A stretch of DNA of 21,678 nt from contig CAJTOO010000036.1 of NCBI GenBank assembly GCA_910577735.1, positions 1-21,678 of the forward strand. Direction: 5' to 3'. Positions within the stretch are counted from its first letter, which is position 1; every line of letters starts with the position of its first letter. Below the pieces are notes generated by a model, which worked only from the letters and a program-made list of their open reading frames with translations, was not told where the DNA came from and searched no databases. The stretch is from an uncultured Lachnospiraceae bacterium (lineage in GTDB: Bacteria; Bacillota; Clostridia; Lachnospirales; Lachnospiraceae). The translations under genes were made by a program, and so were the position numbers. Shown here in pieces: positions 7,405 to 14,343 of the stretch.

Positions 7405-8490
7405 ATGCAACAGACCGTTCTCGGAAATATCAAATCACAGCCGGAGGTGCTGCGTTACACGTTTGACAATCAGGAAGTATTTGTCAAACCTTTTGTGGAG
7501 ATATTCAAAAACCATGACATTAAGAAAGTATTTTTCTTTGGTTCCGGCACCAGTTATAATGTATCTCACATCGCTGCTTATTATTTCAAGCATCTTTGTG
7601 GAATTGATGCCAGTGCGCAGTATCCAACTGTTTATAAGAATTATGAGAGACCGGACTGGACGGGCAGTCTTAAAAATGATCAGATTCTCTATGTGGGTAT
7701 CAGCCAGTCCGGCACCAGCGTATCCACCTGTGAGGTCATGGAGTACGCAAGAAAACAAGGACACCTTACTTTGGCAGTGACAGGAAATCTGGAGAGTAAA
7801 ATTGCAAAGCAGGTGGAGGTTGCGACACATCTTTTGGTGGGCGATGAACTGACTCCTCCGGAGACCAAGGGCTATACGGTATCCGTGCTCACCGTCTATC
7901 TGTGGGCAGTGGCAGTGGCAAAAGTGCTTGGCGCATTTACCCAGGAACAGAGCGAAGCAGCCCTCGCTGACGCCAGTGCGCTCATCGATCAGTTTGAAAC
8001 CATCATTCAGGAGAGCGAAGCCTGGTATGACAGGAACGCAGTCTCTATTGTGAACAGTGATCGAATCTACATCCTTGGATATGGCATTGACTTTGGTTCC
8101 ATGTTGGAGGGCACCTTAAAAGTTGGCGAGATGCTGCGGCTTCCTGTTCTGGGCTATGAACTGGAGGAGTATTCCCATGGTCCGACCATGGCGCTGCGTG
8201 ACAACCAGACCCTTCTTATGATTGGGTCAGACGAGGCAGAATTTGAACGTATGTTGGAATTCCGTGAGGTTTACAAACGCTATACACCCCGTGTCCACGT
8301 CATCACATGTAAAGATGAGATTTCCCCGGATGAGCGCGACATAGTATTCTCTGTTAAGACTGATAAATACCTTGCGCCGCTGATGTATACTGTGCCTTTC
8401 CAGTTTTTGGCGGCTAAGGGAGCTAAACAGGTTTTCATTGATACCAATATTAATCCTTTCGAAGAGCCGATAGCGCATTACGCGGACTAA
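7405..8490 (+). CDS. Double SIS-domain sugar-phosphate enzyme (deglycase/aminosugar isomerase type)
   Basis: A 361-residue cytoplasmic protein with two SIS sugar-phosphate-binding domains, like the isomerase half of GlmS and the fructoselysine/glucoselysine-6-phosphate deglycases. Domain 1 shows GSGTSYN (46-52) and the phosphate-binding ISQSGTS (99-105), then ETKGYT. Domain 2 shows the KVGEMLRLP segment and EYSHGP (255-260), where the GlmS family has catalytic residues. No glutaminase domain is present, so it is not a full GlmS. ATG 7405 follows AAAGGAG at 7390-7396. Lying between IIB and IIA of a mannose-class PTS, it most likely acts on the 6-phosphate of the imported substrate. Mannose-class PTS operons with SIS deglycases are known for glycated amino acids (the gfr system), so an Amadori product or amino sugar is the leading guess. 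Confidence 0.82.
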   Translation: MQQTVLGNIKSQPEVLRYTFDNQEVFVKPFVEIFKNHDIKKVFFFGSGTSYNVSHIAAYYFKHLCGIDASAQYPTVYKNYERPDWTGSLKNDQILYVGISQSGTSVSTCEVMEYARKQGHLTLAVTGNLESKIAKQVEVATHLLVGDELTPPETKGYTVSVLTVYLWAVAVAKVLGAFTQEQSEAALADASALIDQFETIIQESEAWYDRNAVSIVNSDRIYILGYGIDFGSMLEGTLKVGEMLRLPVLGYELEEYSHGPTMALRDNQTLLMIGSDEAEFERMLEFREVYKRYTPRVHVITCKDEISPDERDIVFSVKTDKYLAPLMYTVPFQFLAAKGAKQVFIDTNINPFEEPIAHYAD

Positions 8491-8537
8491 GATTGACAGC
8501 GGAAGCTGTCCAAGCAGAAAGAATGAGGTATATATGC

Positions 8538-8969
8538 ATGACAGGAATTATCGTAATAGGACACGGATGTTTTGGTACAGGACTGGCCAGTGCAGCCGAG
8601 CTGATTTTAGGAAAACAGGAGGATTTTCTGGCAATTGATTTTCAGGATGGGGATACTAAGACAGAGCTGGAAAACAAGGTAAAGGCAGCGCTTGGACAGT
8701 TTGAAGATGTCAAACATCTGCTCATCTTCTGTGATCTTTTAAGCGGTTCACCCTTTAATGCCATGACTGCCGCTACGATGGGTCAGAAACACAGCAGAGT
8801 GGTGTACGGCACTAATCTTGGTATGTTAGTGGAGACACTGATGAACCGCAATCTTGGCGCCGACTGGGAGGAGTTGATTTCTGAACTGATACAGTCGGGC
8901 AAGGACCAGGTGGGTATGTTCTTTCCAAAAGATGATACAGAAGAAGAGAAGGACGAAGACTGGGATTAG
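8538..8969 (+). CDS. PTS mannose-family subunit IIA
   Basis: A 143-residue cytoplasmic IIA. The N-terminus MTGIIVIGHGCFGTGL has the conserved GHG with the phospho-accepting histidine at 9. LLIFCDLLSGSPFNAM (about 71-86) is the family DLxGGSPfN-type segment. It accepts phosphate from HPr and hands it to IIB. I prefer ATG 8538, which has GAGGTA at 8525-8530 at good spacing; ATG 8523 and a TTG at 8493 are in frame but poorly placed. The C-terminal tail is strongly acidic (EEEKDEDWD), echoing the acidic end of IIC. Confidence 0.9.
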   Translation: MTGIIVIGHGCFGTGLASAAELILGKQEDFLAIDFQDGDTKTELENKVKAALGQFEDVKHLLIFCDLLSGSPFNAMTAATMGQKHSRVVYGTNLGMLVETLMNRNLGADWEELISELIQSGKDQVGMFFPKDDTEEEKDEDWD

Positions 8970-9015
8970 CCGGGTGACGGCAGCGTGATATGCGGACACA
9001 GACAGGAGGTAACAT

Positions 9016-9660
9016 ATGAACTACCGGGCGGTGCTATTTGATATGGACGGTGTATTGATTGACAGCGAAAGCTGGTATCTGGAGCGTATTTATGAGCAGC
9101 TTGCGGAAAAGTATCCATGGATTAAAAGAGAGGAACTTTTTCCTACCGTGGGTATGTCCGGCCCGGAAGAGATACAGCTTATTACCCGGCTTGCCGGAAA
9201 ACAGCCGGGTGATAAGATGTTTCAAAAGGAGTTGGATGATATACACGCCAGCAGCGCTATTGCGGATTACAAGAGAGTGCTTTATCCGGAGACCAGGGAG
9301 GTATTGTCGGCACTTTACAGCAAAGGTTTTCGGCTTGCAGTAGCTTCCTCTTCTTCGGATGCAGATATCAGGCGGATGATTCATCAATGCGGCCTGGAAG
9401 GATTGTTTTCCTCCGTTATCAGCGGTATGGATCTACCTGTCAGTAAGCCAGATCCGGATATTTATTTGAGGACCATGAAGGCTCTTGACGTCCGCCCTCA
9501 GGATTGCCTGGTAGTAGAAGATTCTGCTTATGGAATTGAGGCAGGTAAGCGGGCGGGTGCCATGGTAGCCGCGAGAAAGGATTCCCGTTTTTCCTTTGAC
9601 CAGTCAAAAGCCGATTTTCACATTTCAGATCTCACAGGGGTACTGAGGCTGGTAGAATAA
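9016..9660 (+). CDS. HAD-superfamily phosphatase / beta-phosphoglucomutase-like protein
   Basis: A 214-residue HAD subfamily I enzyme. Motif I FDMDGVLID gives the nucleophile Asp9 and acid/base Asp11. The helical cap follows (about 16-90). Motif II lies in VASSSS (about 110-115), motif III lysine in SKPDPDIY, and motif IV in VVEDSAYGIEAG. The length and cap type fit beta-phosphoglucomutase and small sugar phosphatases. AGGAGGT at 9004-9010 sets the start. As last enzyme of the PTS operon it probably removes or moves phosphate on an intermediate of the imported sugar; the exact substrate is not readable. Confidence 0.88.
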   Translation: MNYRAVLFDMDGVLIDSESWYLERIYEQLAEKYPWIKREELFPTVGMSGPEEIQLITRLAGKQPGDKMFQKELDDIHASSAIADYKRVLYPETREVLSALYSKGFRLAVASSSSDADIRRMIHQCGLEGLFSSVISGMDLPVSKPDPDIYLRTMKALDVRPQDCLVVEDSAYGIEAGKRAGAMVAARKDSRFSFDQSKADFHISDLTGVLRLVE

Positions 9661-9740
9661 GGCAGCAATTTGGATTTTATGCAACAGAAATATATTTTAT
9701 ATCTTTGAGCACAATGCACAGTACAGCGACTGATTCCGTC

Positions 9741-9769
9741 TTGAAAAATAGTTTAATAGACGATATAAT
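9741..9769 (+). promoter_or_regulatory. Internal promoter before the UTRA/GntR regulators
   Basis: TTGAAA (9741-9746) and TATAAT (9764-9769) with a 17-base spacer. It lies in the 180-base gap between the HAD gene and the first UTRA gene, which otherwise holds no coding signal. It would allow regulator synthesis independent of the repressed PTS promoter. Confidence 0.65.
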
Positions 9770-9840
9770 AATATAACGATGCCAGAATCAATAGCATCTG
9801 CAGATATTATGATCATCAAAGAACAGAGAGAGCGGAAGCT

Positions 9841-10350
9841 ATGAGAAACGGGCAGTGCTTCATTGAAAAAAAAGCTACAACATTACAGACTTTTACGGAG
9901 AGTATCAGGGAAAAAGGATTTACACAGAGTATCCGCGTGCTGAATCTGGAGATTATTGAGTCTAATCGTTATATCAGCAGGATGTTGGAAATACCTTTGG
10001 CTTCCCAGATTCTGCATCTGCGGAGATTGCGCGTGATTAACGGCAAGCCGAGAACTATTGAACGTACATATATATGTTATGAGAAAGTGCGGGGGATAGA
10101 ACAATCGGACTTTTCACATCTTTCCTTTTATGCCGAGTTGAAACGGCTCTTTGGCTATGTGACAATGCGGAGTGAGGAGGAGGTTTTGATTACCGAACCG
10201 AGCAAAGAAGAGAGAGAGCTATTGGGCTGCGAAGGGGAGGTCATGATGCTCAAGGGAACGACCTATTTAAAGGATCTGGAGCCTTTTGAGTATTTTGAGA
10301 CCATTGCGGTCAGCGATTTTTTCCGCTTCCAAAGTACACAAGAACTTTGA
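9841..10350 (+). CDS. UTRA-domain protein lacking the GntR DNA-binding domain
   Basis: A 169-residue protein that is essentially one UTRA ligand-binding domain, the effector half of HutC-type GntR regulators. The first residues, GQCFIEKK, resemble the end of the GntR wing (GKGTFV-like), followed by the usual linker TLQTFTESIREKGF and the UTRA fold (LRRLRVINGKPRTIERTYI, then YFETIAV). The winged helix itself is absent. Reading upstream in the same frame reaches a stop at 9769-9771 with no helix-turn-helix, and I see none in the other frames. The ribosome site is weak (AGAGAG at 9825-9830). It sits before a complete GntR gene. It may be a degraded regulator or a DNA-binding-free effector sensor; the open frame and own promoter favour expression. 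Confidence 0.75.
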   Translation: MRNGQCFIEKKATTLQTFTESIREKGFTQSIRVLNLEIIESNRYISRMLEIPLASQILHLRRLRVINGKPRTIERTYICYEKVRGIEQSDFSHLSFYAELKRLFGYVTMRSEEEVLITEPSKEERELLGCEGEVMMLKGTTYLKDLEPFEYFETIAVSDFFRFQSTQEL

Positions 10351-10396
10351 TATACGACACTGAAAACTAAAGTTTCCTACGTTTCCCTGAAAAATT

Positions 10397-11170
10397 ATGA
10401 GAGAATATGATTCACTTTACAAACAATTGATGAACAGCATTCTGGAGAAAATACGCAGAGGCGAATTCCAGCCTGGTGACAGGCTGGATTCCGAGCGTTC
10501 CATGGCGGCTCAGTATGGTATCAACCGTATGACTGTGCGCAGGGCGTTGAAGGAGTTGGAGGACCAGGGGTATTTGCAGTCCTTCCGTGGAAAAGGCACG
10601 TTTGTTGCCAGGACACTTCCGCTCATCCCCCAAATCGAGCAGGGCAGGGAATCAGATATCAGTCTGAGTATGCAGATCCGTCAGTCGGGGTATGCCTTCA
10701 AACGCAATGTTATTTCTTTCAGGAAGGTTCCGGCACAAGGAGAGGTTGCGGAGTTTTTTCAGAGCGGGGAGCAGATGTATGAAATTGTGCGTCTTTCCTT
10801 TGCGAACGACAAGCCGTACGCTGTACAAAAAGCCTATATCCCTAGCAGAATCTTCTGGGATGCGGATCGCTATGATTTTTCGGAGGGGTCCCTCTATGAG
10901 TACATGGAAATGCGCGGCAGCAGTCCCAGACGCATCGACAACCGGCTCTGGGTGGATTATCCGCCGAGGGAGTATGCAGAGCTGTTATGTCTGCCCCCTG
11001 ATAAAAAGGTTTTTGTGGTGATGTATGAAGGGTATGACATGAATGAGGAAAAGATTGAGTATACATTTTCCTATTATCTGCCGCAGTATACTTCTTTCCG
11101 TTATGTGGTATCGCTTGGCGGGCAGAACGGCAGCAGTCTTGAGGAGGCCTTATTGAAGGATAAAACTTAA
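10397..11170 (+). CDS. GntR/HutC-family transcriptional regulator
   Basis: A 257-residue regulator. The N-terminal winged helix (1-70) has the classic series GDRLDSERSMAAQYGI, then NRMTVRRALKELEDQGYL and GKGTFVA. A UTRA effector domain fills about 85-245, including YEIVRLSFANDKPYAVQKAY and the FSYYLPQYTSFRY end. Such proteins usually bind a phosphorylated sugar that lifts repression. Its position at the end of the PTS cluster and the GGTATA/TATACC palindromes at the operon promoter make it the likely local repressor. The start at ATG 10397 lacks a strong Shine-Dalgarno, so translation may be weak or partly coupled to the UTRA gene 46 bases upstream. Confidence 0.9.
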   Translation: MREYDSLYKQLMNSILEKIRRGEFQPGDRLDSERSMAAQYGINRMTVRRALKELEDQGYLQSFRGKGTFVARTLPLIPQIEQGRESDISLSMQIRQSGYAFKRNVISFRKVPAQGEVAEFFQSGEQMYEIVRLSFANDKPYAVQKAYIPSRIFWDADRYDFSEGSLYEYMEMRGSSPRRIDNRLWVDYPPREYAELLCLPPDKKVFVVMYEGYDMNEEKIEYTFSYYLPQYTSFRYVVSLGGQNGSSLEEALLKDKT

Positions 11171-11180
11171 AAATTTTTAC

Positions 11181-11209
11181 TTGCCAAATGCCCCCAGGTA
11201 TGGTAAGAT
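11181..11209 (+). promoter_or_regulatory. Probable tRNA promoter
   Basis: TTGCCA (11181-11186) and TAAGAT (11204-11209) with a 17-base spacer, about 70 bases before tRNA-Glu. A short CACCT/AGGTG hairpin (11227-11240) lies between. There is no clear terminator for the preceding GntR gene. Confidence 0.5.
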
Positions 11210-11280
11210 AATCTCCGTTAGGTTATCACCTACGCAGGTGCAGCATAGTATATGATAGAAGCGCCGGAAAGAAATGACAA

Positions 11281-11352
11281 GGCTCCATGGTCAAGCGGTT
11301 AAGACATCGCCCTTTCACGGCGGTAACACGGGTTCGATTCCCGTTGGAGTCA
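11281..11352 (+). tRNA. tRNA-Glu (TTC)
   Basis: 72-nt cloverleaf: acceptor GGCTCCA (11281-11287) with TGGAGTC (11345-11351), discriminator A. Anticodon stem CGCC-type with loop holding TTC (CCTTTCACGG context). T loop GTTCGATTC. CCA is not encoded. Closely matches the Firmicutes tRNA-Glu pattern. Confidence 0.97.
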
Positions 11353-11371
11353 TTTTTTAATTTTATAATAT

Positions 11372-11443
11372 GGCGCAGTAGCCAAGTGGTAAGGCAATGG
11401 TCTGCAACACCAGTATCCACCGGTTCAAATCCGGTCTGCGCCT
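11372..11443 (+). tRNA. tRNA-Cys (GCA)
   Basis: Acceptor GGCGCAG (11372-11378) pairs CTGCGCC (11436-11442) with discriminator T11443, the identity base for cysteine. Anticodon loop contains GCA (GGTCTGCAACACC). T loop TTCAAAT. It is 19 bases after tRNA-Glu and shares its transcript. Confidence 0.96.
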
Positions 11444-11452
11444 CTTGAAAAA

Positions 11453-11485
11453 CCCCGAAGAACGTTGATTTTTCGGGGCTTTTTT
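11453..11485 (+). terminator. Intrinsic terminator of the tRNA-Glu/Cys transcript
   Basis: CCCCGAA (11453-11459) pairs with TTCGGGG (11472-11478), followed by C and six T. Flanking A/T tracts extend the stem. Confidence 0.9.
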
Positions 11486-11577
11486 GTTGTGTGAATTTTT
11501 GATGCTTCGCTTAAATCCGTTTAAAATCGATTTATAAGGTGGAAAGGCATAGGTCTTAATAATGACCTGCAATTATC

Positions 11578-11644
11578 ATTCCCAAAACCAATGTAACAGC
11601 ATTCAATATAGGTATTTGCTATAAAAATGCGTTAGACGTATATT
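11578..11644 (+). promoter_or_regulatory. Promoter region of the MATE operon, within a duplicated 45-bp block
   Basis: TTGCTA (11616-11621) and TATATT (11639-11644), spacer 17. The block 11578-11622 is about four-fifths identical to 14176-14220, including the run CATTCAATATAG, and both blocks end in a -35-like hexamer. The leader from about 11650 to 11723 holds no hairpin of the type found after the second copy. Confidence 0.6.
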
Positions 11645-11723
11645 AAAGAAGCAGAGAATAGAAGTATCTATAAGAATGAAAAAGTATTGGTTTTAGGGGA
11701 TTATCTATTGTGGAGGCTGCTGT

Positions 11724-13088
11724 ATGGAAGAAATAACACAAAAAGAAAATATCATGGGAACACAAAGAATGAGCAGGCTGGTTTTATTTACAGGGATTCC
11801 CCTGATGGTCAGCTTATTTATCAATTCCCTATATAACTTTGTTGATTCCATGTTTGTATCGCAGGTATCGGAAAAAGCGCTGACAGCCCTTTCTCTGGCA
11901 GCGCCGGTACAGCTTCTGGTATCTGCGCTGGGCCTGGGAAATGCAGTAGGATTAAATGCTGTAATCTCCAAAGCCCTTGGGAAAAAAGATACGGAAGAAG
12001 TCCGCAGAGCGGCAGATGCGGCGATTTTTATTGCCTTTTGCGCATGGATTGTGATTGCTGTATTGTGCCTGCTGTTGGTGAAACCTTACTTTGCCTGGCA
12101 GTCAGGCGGTGACGAGATGATTGCGGAGTATGGTATCCGGTATTTGGCAGTATGTATGCTGTTCTCCTTTGGACAGATGGGGCAGTGGGTATTTGACCGC
12201 TTTGTCATTGCAAGCGGGCGTTCCGGCTTGTTTCTGTTTACGCTGTCTGCGGCTTCCATTACAAACCTGATTCTTGATCCCATTTTCATTTTTGGGTTAT
12301 TTGGCGTGCCGAGGCTGGAAACATTGGGTGCGGCTATTGCTACAGTTATCGGGCAGATAGTGGGTATGTTTGCGGGGATTGCGATCAACCGGAAATGGAA
12401 CCGGGAAATCCCTTTTGGTTTTACACCTCGTCCGGACAGAAGCAGCATCGTGGATATTTTGAAGGTTGGTTTCCCTTCTACGCTGGTGCAGATTCTGACC
12501 TCCTTTGTCGGTATCCTGATGAACTCTGTTTTAATTACATTTTCCTCTACCGCCGTGGCTGTCTATGGAATCTGTATACGCATCAATGGCGTTTCAACGG
12601 TAGGAATCCATGGAATTACGAACGGGTTGATTCCCATTGTGGCTTACAACTATGGCGCGGCAAACAGAAAACGCGTTTCCCACGCGGTTCGGTGGTCGTT
12701 TCTATACGGCACACTGTTTTATCTGCCCTTTTTGGCGGTGCTGGAGATTGCGCCAACGTGGGTGCTGCGTATTTTTGAGGCTTCTGACTATATGCTGGAG
12801 ATTGGCATTCCGGCACTTCGCATATTGGCTTTTGCATGGGTCGTGGCAATTCCGGCGCTTACCATATCGGCAGGACTGCAGGGATTATCCATGGGAATGA
12901 GCAGCATGATCCTCACAATGGCAAGGCAGGCGGCCCTGCCGCTTCTTTTTGCAGGAATACTCAGCAGATTGGGAAATGTGAATTTGTTATGGCTGGGATT
13001 TATTCTTGCAGAATTTATAGGGATACCATTGGCGGTTTGGTTTTGGAAGAAAGGTTACGGGCAGATACAGGGAGGGATGCTTGAATGA
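11724..13088 (+). CDS. MATE-family multidrug/metabolite exporter
   Basis: A 454-residue membrane antiporter with about twelve helices in two MatE halves. The N-terminal half has IPLMVSLFINSLYNFVDSMF, the usual MATE signature around helix 1, and LGLGNAVGLNAVISKALGKKD. The second half repeats the pattern (VGFPSTLVQILTSFVGILMN). It exports a substrate in exchange for Na+ or H+. GTGGAGG at 11709-11715 sets ATG 11724. Its stop overlaps the start of the next gene in ATGA, so the exporter and the secreted hydrolase are translationally coupled. The substrate is unknown. Confidence 0.93.
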   Translation: MEEITQKENIMGTQRMSRLVLFTGIPLMVSLFINSLYNFVDSMFVSQVSEKALTALSLAAPVQLLVSALGLGNAVGLNAVISKALGKKDTEEVRRAADAAIFIAFCAWIVIAVLCLLLVKPYFAWQSGGDEMIAEYGIRYLAVCMLFSFGQMGQWVFDRFVIASGRSGLFLFTLSAASITNLILDPIFIFGLFGVPRLETLGAAIATVIGQIVGMFAGIAINRKWNREIPFGFTPRPDRSSIVDILKVGFPSTLVQILTSFVGILMNSVLITFSSTAVAVYGICIRINGVSTVGIHGITNGLIPIVAYNYGAANRKRVSHAVRWSFLYGTLFYLPFLAVLEIAPTWVLRIFEASDYMLEIGIPALRILAFAWVVAIPALTISAGLQGLSMGMSSMILTMARQAALPLLFAGILSRLGNVNLLWLGFILAEFIGIPLAVWFWKKGYGQIQGGMLE

Positions 13089-14161
13089 AAAAAGTATTGG
13101 TAATGGCAGCTGCATTTATTTTATTGATAAGTCTTGCAGGATGTGGAGCGCATGTTTCGGAGGCGGATGCTCTGGCAGATCATGCTGTGACAGTACAGGC
13201 TGATTCTGAAATAAAGGAACTGGAAAAAGGTTTATCTGCCGTCCGGTATGATGGGGAGGACGGATTTAGAGCATTTTTATCTGAGGGAGGCGCAAAAACA
13301 GACGGGGAAGTGGTGCGGTTTCTGGCACACAGTATTTTTGCGGGAAACCAGGGCGCTTTTACTATGGATACACAGGTTTTTGGATGCAGTACCCTTTCCG
13401 TAGCAAAAGCCGAGGGCGGTTATCTTTTTGGCAGGAACTTTGACTGGAATGCCTGTAATGCCCTTGTCATTACCTCTTATCCGCAGCACGGTTATGCCTC
13501 TGTTTCCACAGTGAATCTGGATTTTATCCGTCAGGGAGCCGGGATGGCAGGCAGTCTGTTAAGTGATGACATAATGATCATAGCAGCCTTGTATGCACCT
13601 CTGGATGGCATGAATGAAAAGGGTTTATGTGTATCCGTCAATATGATACAGGACGGGGACACCATTTCACAGGATATAGGGAAACCGGATCTGACCACCA
13701 CAACGGCCATCCGTCTATTGCTGAATCAGGCGGCTACCGTGGAAGAAGCGCTGGAACTGCTTTCGCAGTATGACCTCCACGCTTCTATGAATTACATGGT
13801 TCATTTTGCCATTGCGGATGCGGATGGAAACAGCGTGGCGGTGGAGTATATTGACAATGAAATGGTGGTAACGAAGACACCTGTAATGACGAACTTTTAT
13901 CTGGCGGAAAGGGAAAAGCAGGGTATCGGTACAGGCCAGTCCCATGAAAGGTTTGACATATTGACAGAGACACTTGCAAAGAAGGCCTCCATGACGCAGG
14001 CGGAAGTAAGGGATGCTTTGAACAGTGTGAGCAAAGATAATTTCAATGAGTTTGAATCTACGGAGTGGAGCATTGTCTTTGACCAGTCTGCTTTGACTGC
14101 GGCTTATTACCACAGGGAAAATTATGGAAAAGCGTATTTATTTCAGATCACCGAAAAATAG
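13085..14161 (+). CDS. Secreted C45/choloylglycine-hydrolase-like Ntn amide hydrolase lipoprotein
   Basis: A 358-residue lipoprotein: signal sequence with lipobox SLAGC (Cys20), then a linear-amide C-N hydrolase domain. QVFGCSTLSV puts the candidate catalytic nucleophile at Cys101, followed by the family segment LFGRNFDW (Arg and Asp of the active site) and later MNEKGLCVSVNM and the TTTAIRLLLNQAATVEEAL helix. Classical members expose the nucleophilic Cys by removal of an N-terminal peptide, which here would release the catalytic part from its lipid anchor unless cleavage does not occur; that is inference. The family includes penicillin V acylase, bile salt hydrolase, acid ceramidase-like and acyltransferase enzymes, and I cannot choose among them. 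ATGA overlap with the MATE gene. Confidence 0.8.
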   Translation: MKKVLVMAAAFILLISLAGCGAHVSEADALADHAVTVQADSEIKELEKGLSAVRYDGEDGFRAFLSEGGAKTDGEVVRFLAHSIFAGNQGAFTMDTQVFGCSTLSVAKAEGGYLFGRNFDWNACNALVITSYPQHGYASVSTVNLDFIRQGAGMAGSLLSDDIMIIAALYAPLDGMNEKGLCVSVNMIQDGDTISQDIGKPDLTTTTAIRLLLNQAATVEEALELLSQYDLHASMNYMVHFAIADADGNSVAVEYIDNEMVVTKTPVMTNFYLAEREKQGIGTGQSHERFDILTETLAKKASMTQAEVRDALNSVSKDNFNEFESTEWSIVFDQSALTAAYYHRENYGKAYLFQITEK

Positions 14162-14175
14162 AATTTTGGATCAAC

Positions 14176-14242
14176 ATTCTCAAAACCTATGCTAATTCAT
14201 TCAATATAGATATTTGTTATTCTGTAGAAACGAGTATAGACT
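14176..14242 (+). promoter_or_regulatory. Second copy of the promoter block, before the fusion gene
   Basis: TTGTTA (14214-14219) and TAGACT (14237-14242), 17 bases apart. The upstream 45 bases match the block before the MATE gene. The predicted start near 14249 falls in the first arm of palindromic element A, so the element would form the 5' end of this transcript. Confidence 0.5.
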
Positions 14243-14244
14243 TA

Positions 14245-14307
14245 AGTGTGTAAAGAAATTCTAAGCAGCTAAAGTGCACCCGCTAAGAATTTCTAAATTA
14301 CACACTG
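14245..14307 (+). repeat. Palindromic leader element, copy A
   Basis: Outer stem AGTGTGTAA (14245-14253) with TTACACACT (14299-14307). Second stem AGAAATTCT (14254-14262) with AGAATTTCT (14287-14295). An AAA bulge is present on the 3' side only. The interior carries a weak AGC/GCT pair around the loop segment AAAGTGCAC. After the element comes GGAAGAATG, resembling the start of the second hairpin of other copies, but that hairpin is not formed here. It lies in the leader of the fusion gene. Confidence 0.8.
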
Positions 14308-14343
14308 GAAGAATGACAGGATAAAATGAGGAGGTGACGGGGC

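Noticed and set aside
14245..14310. T-box or known riboswitch in the leader of the fusion gene
   Set aside because: No T-box motif, no specifier loop and no antiterminator/terminator pair; the same element occurs between unrelated genes.
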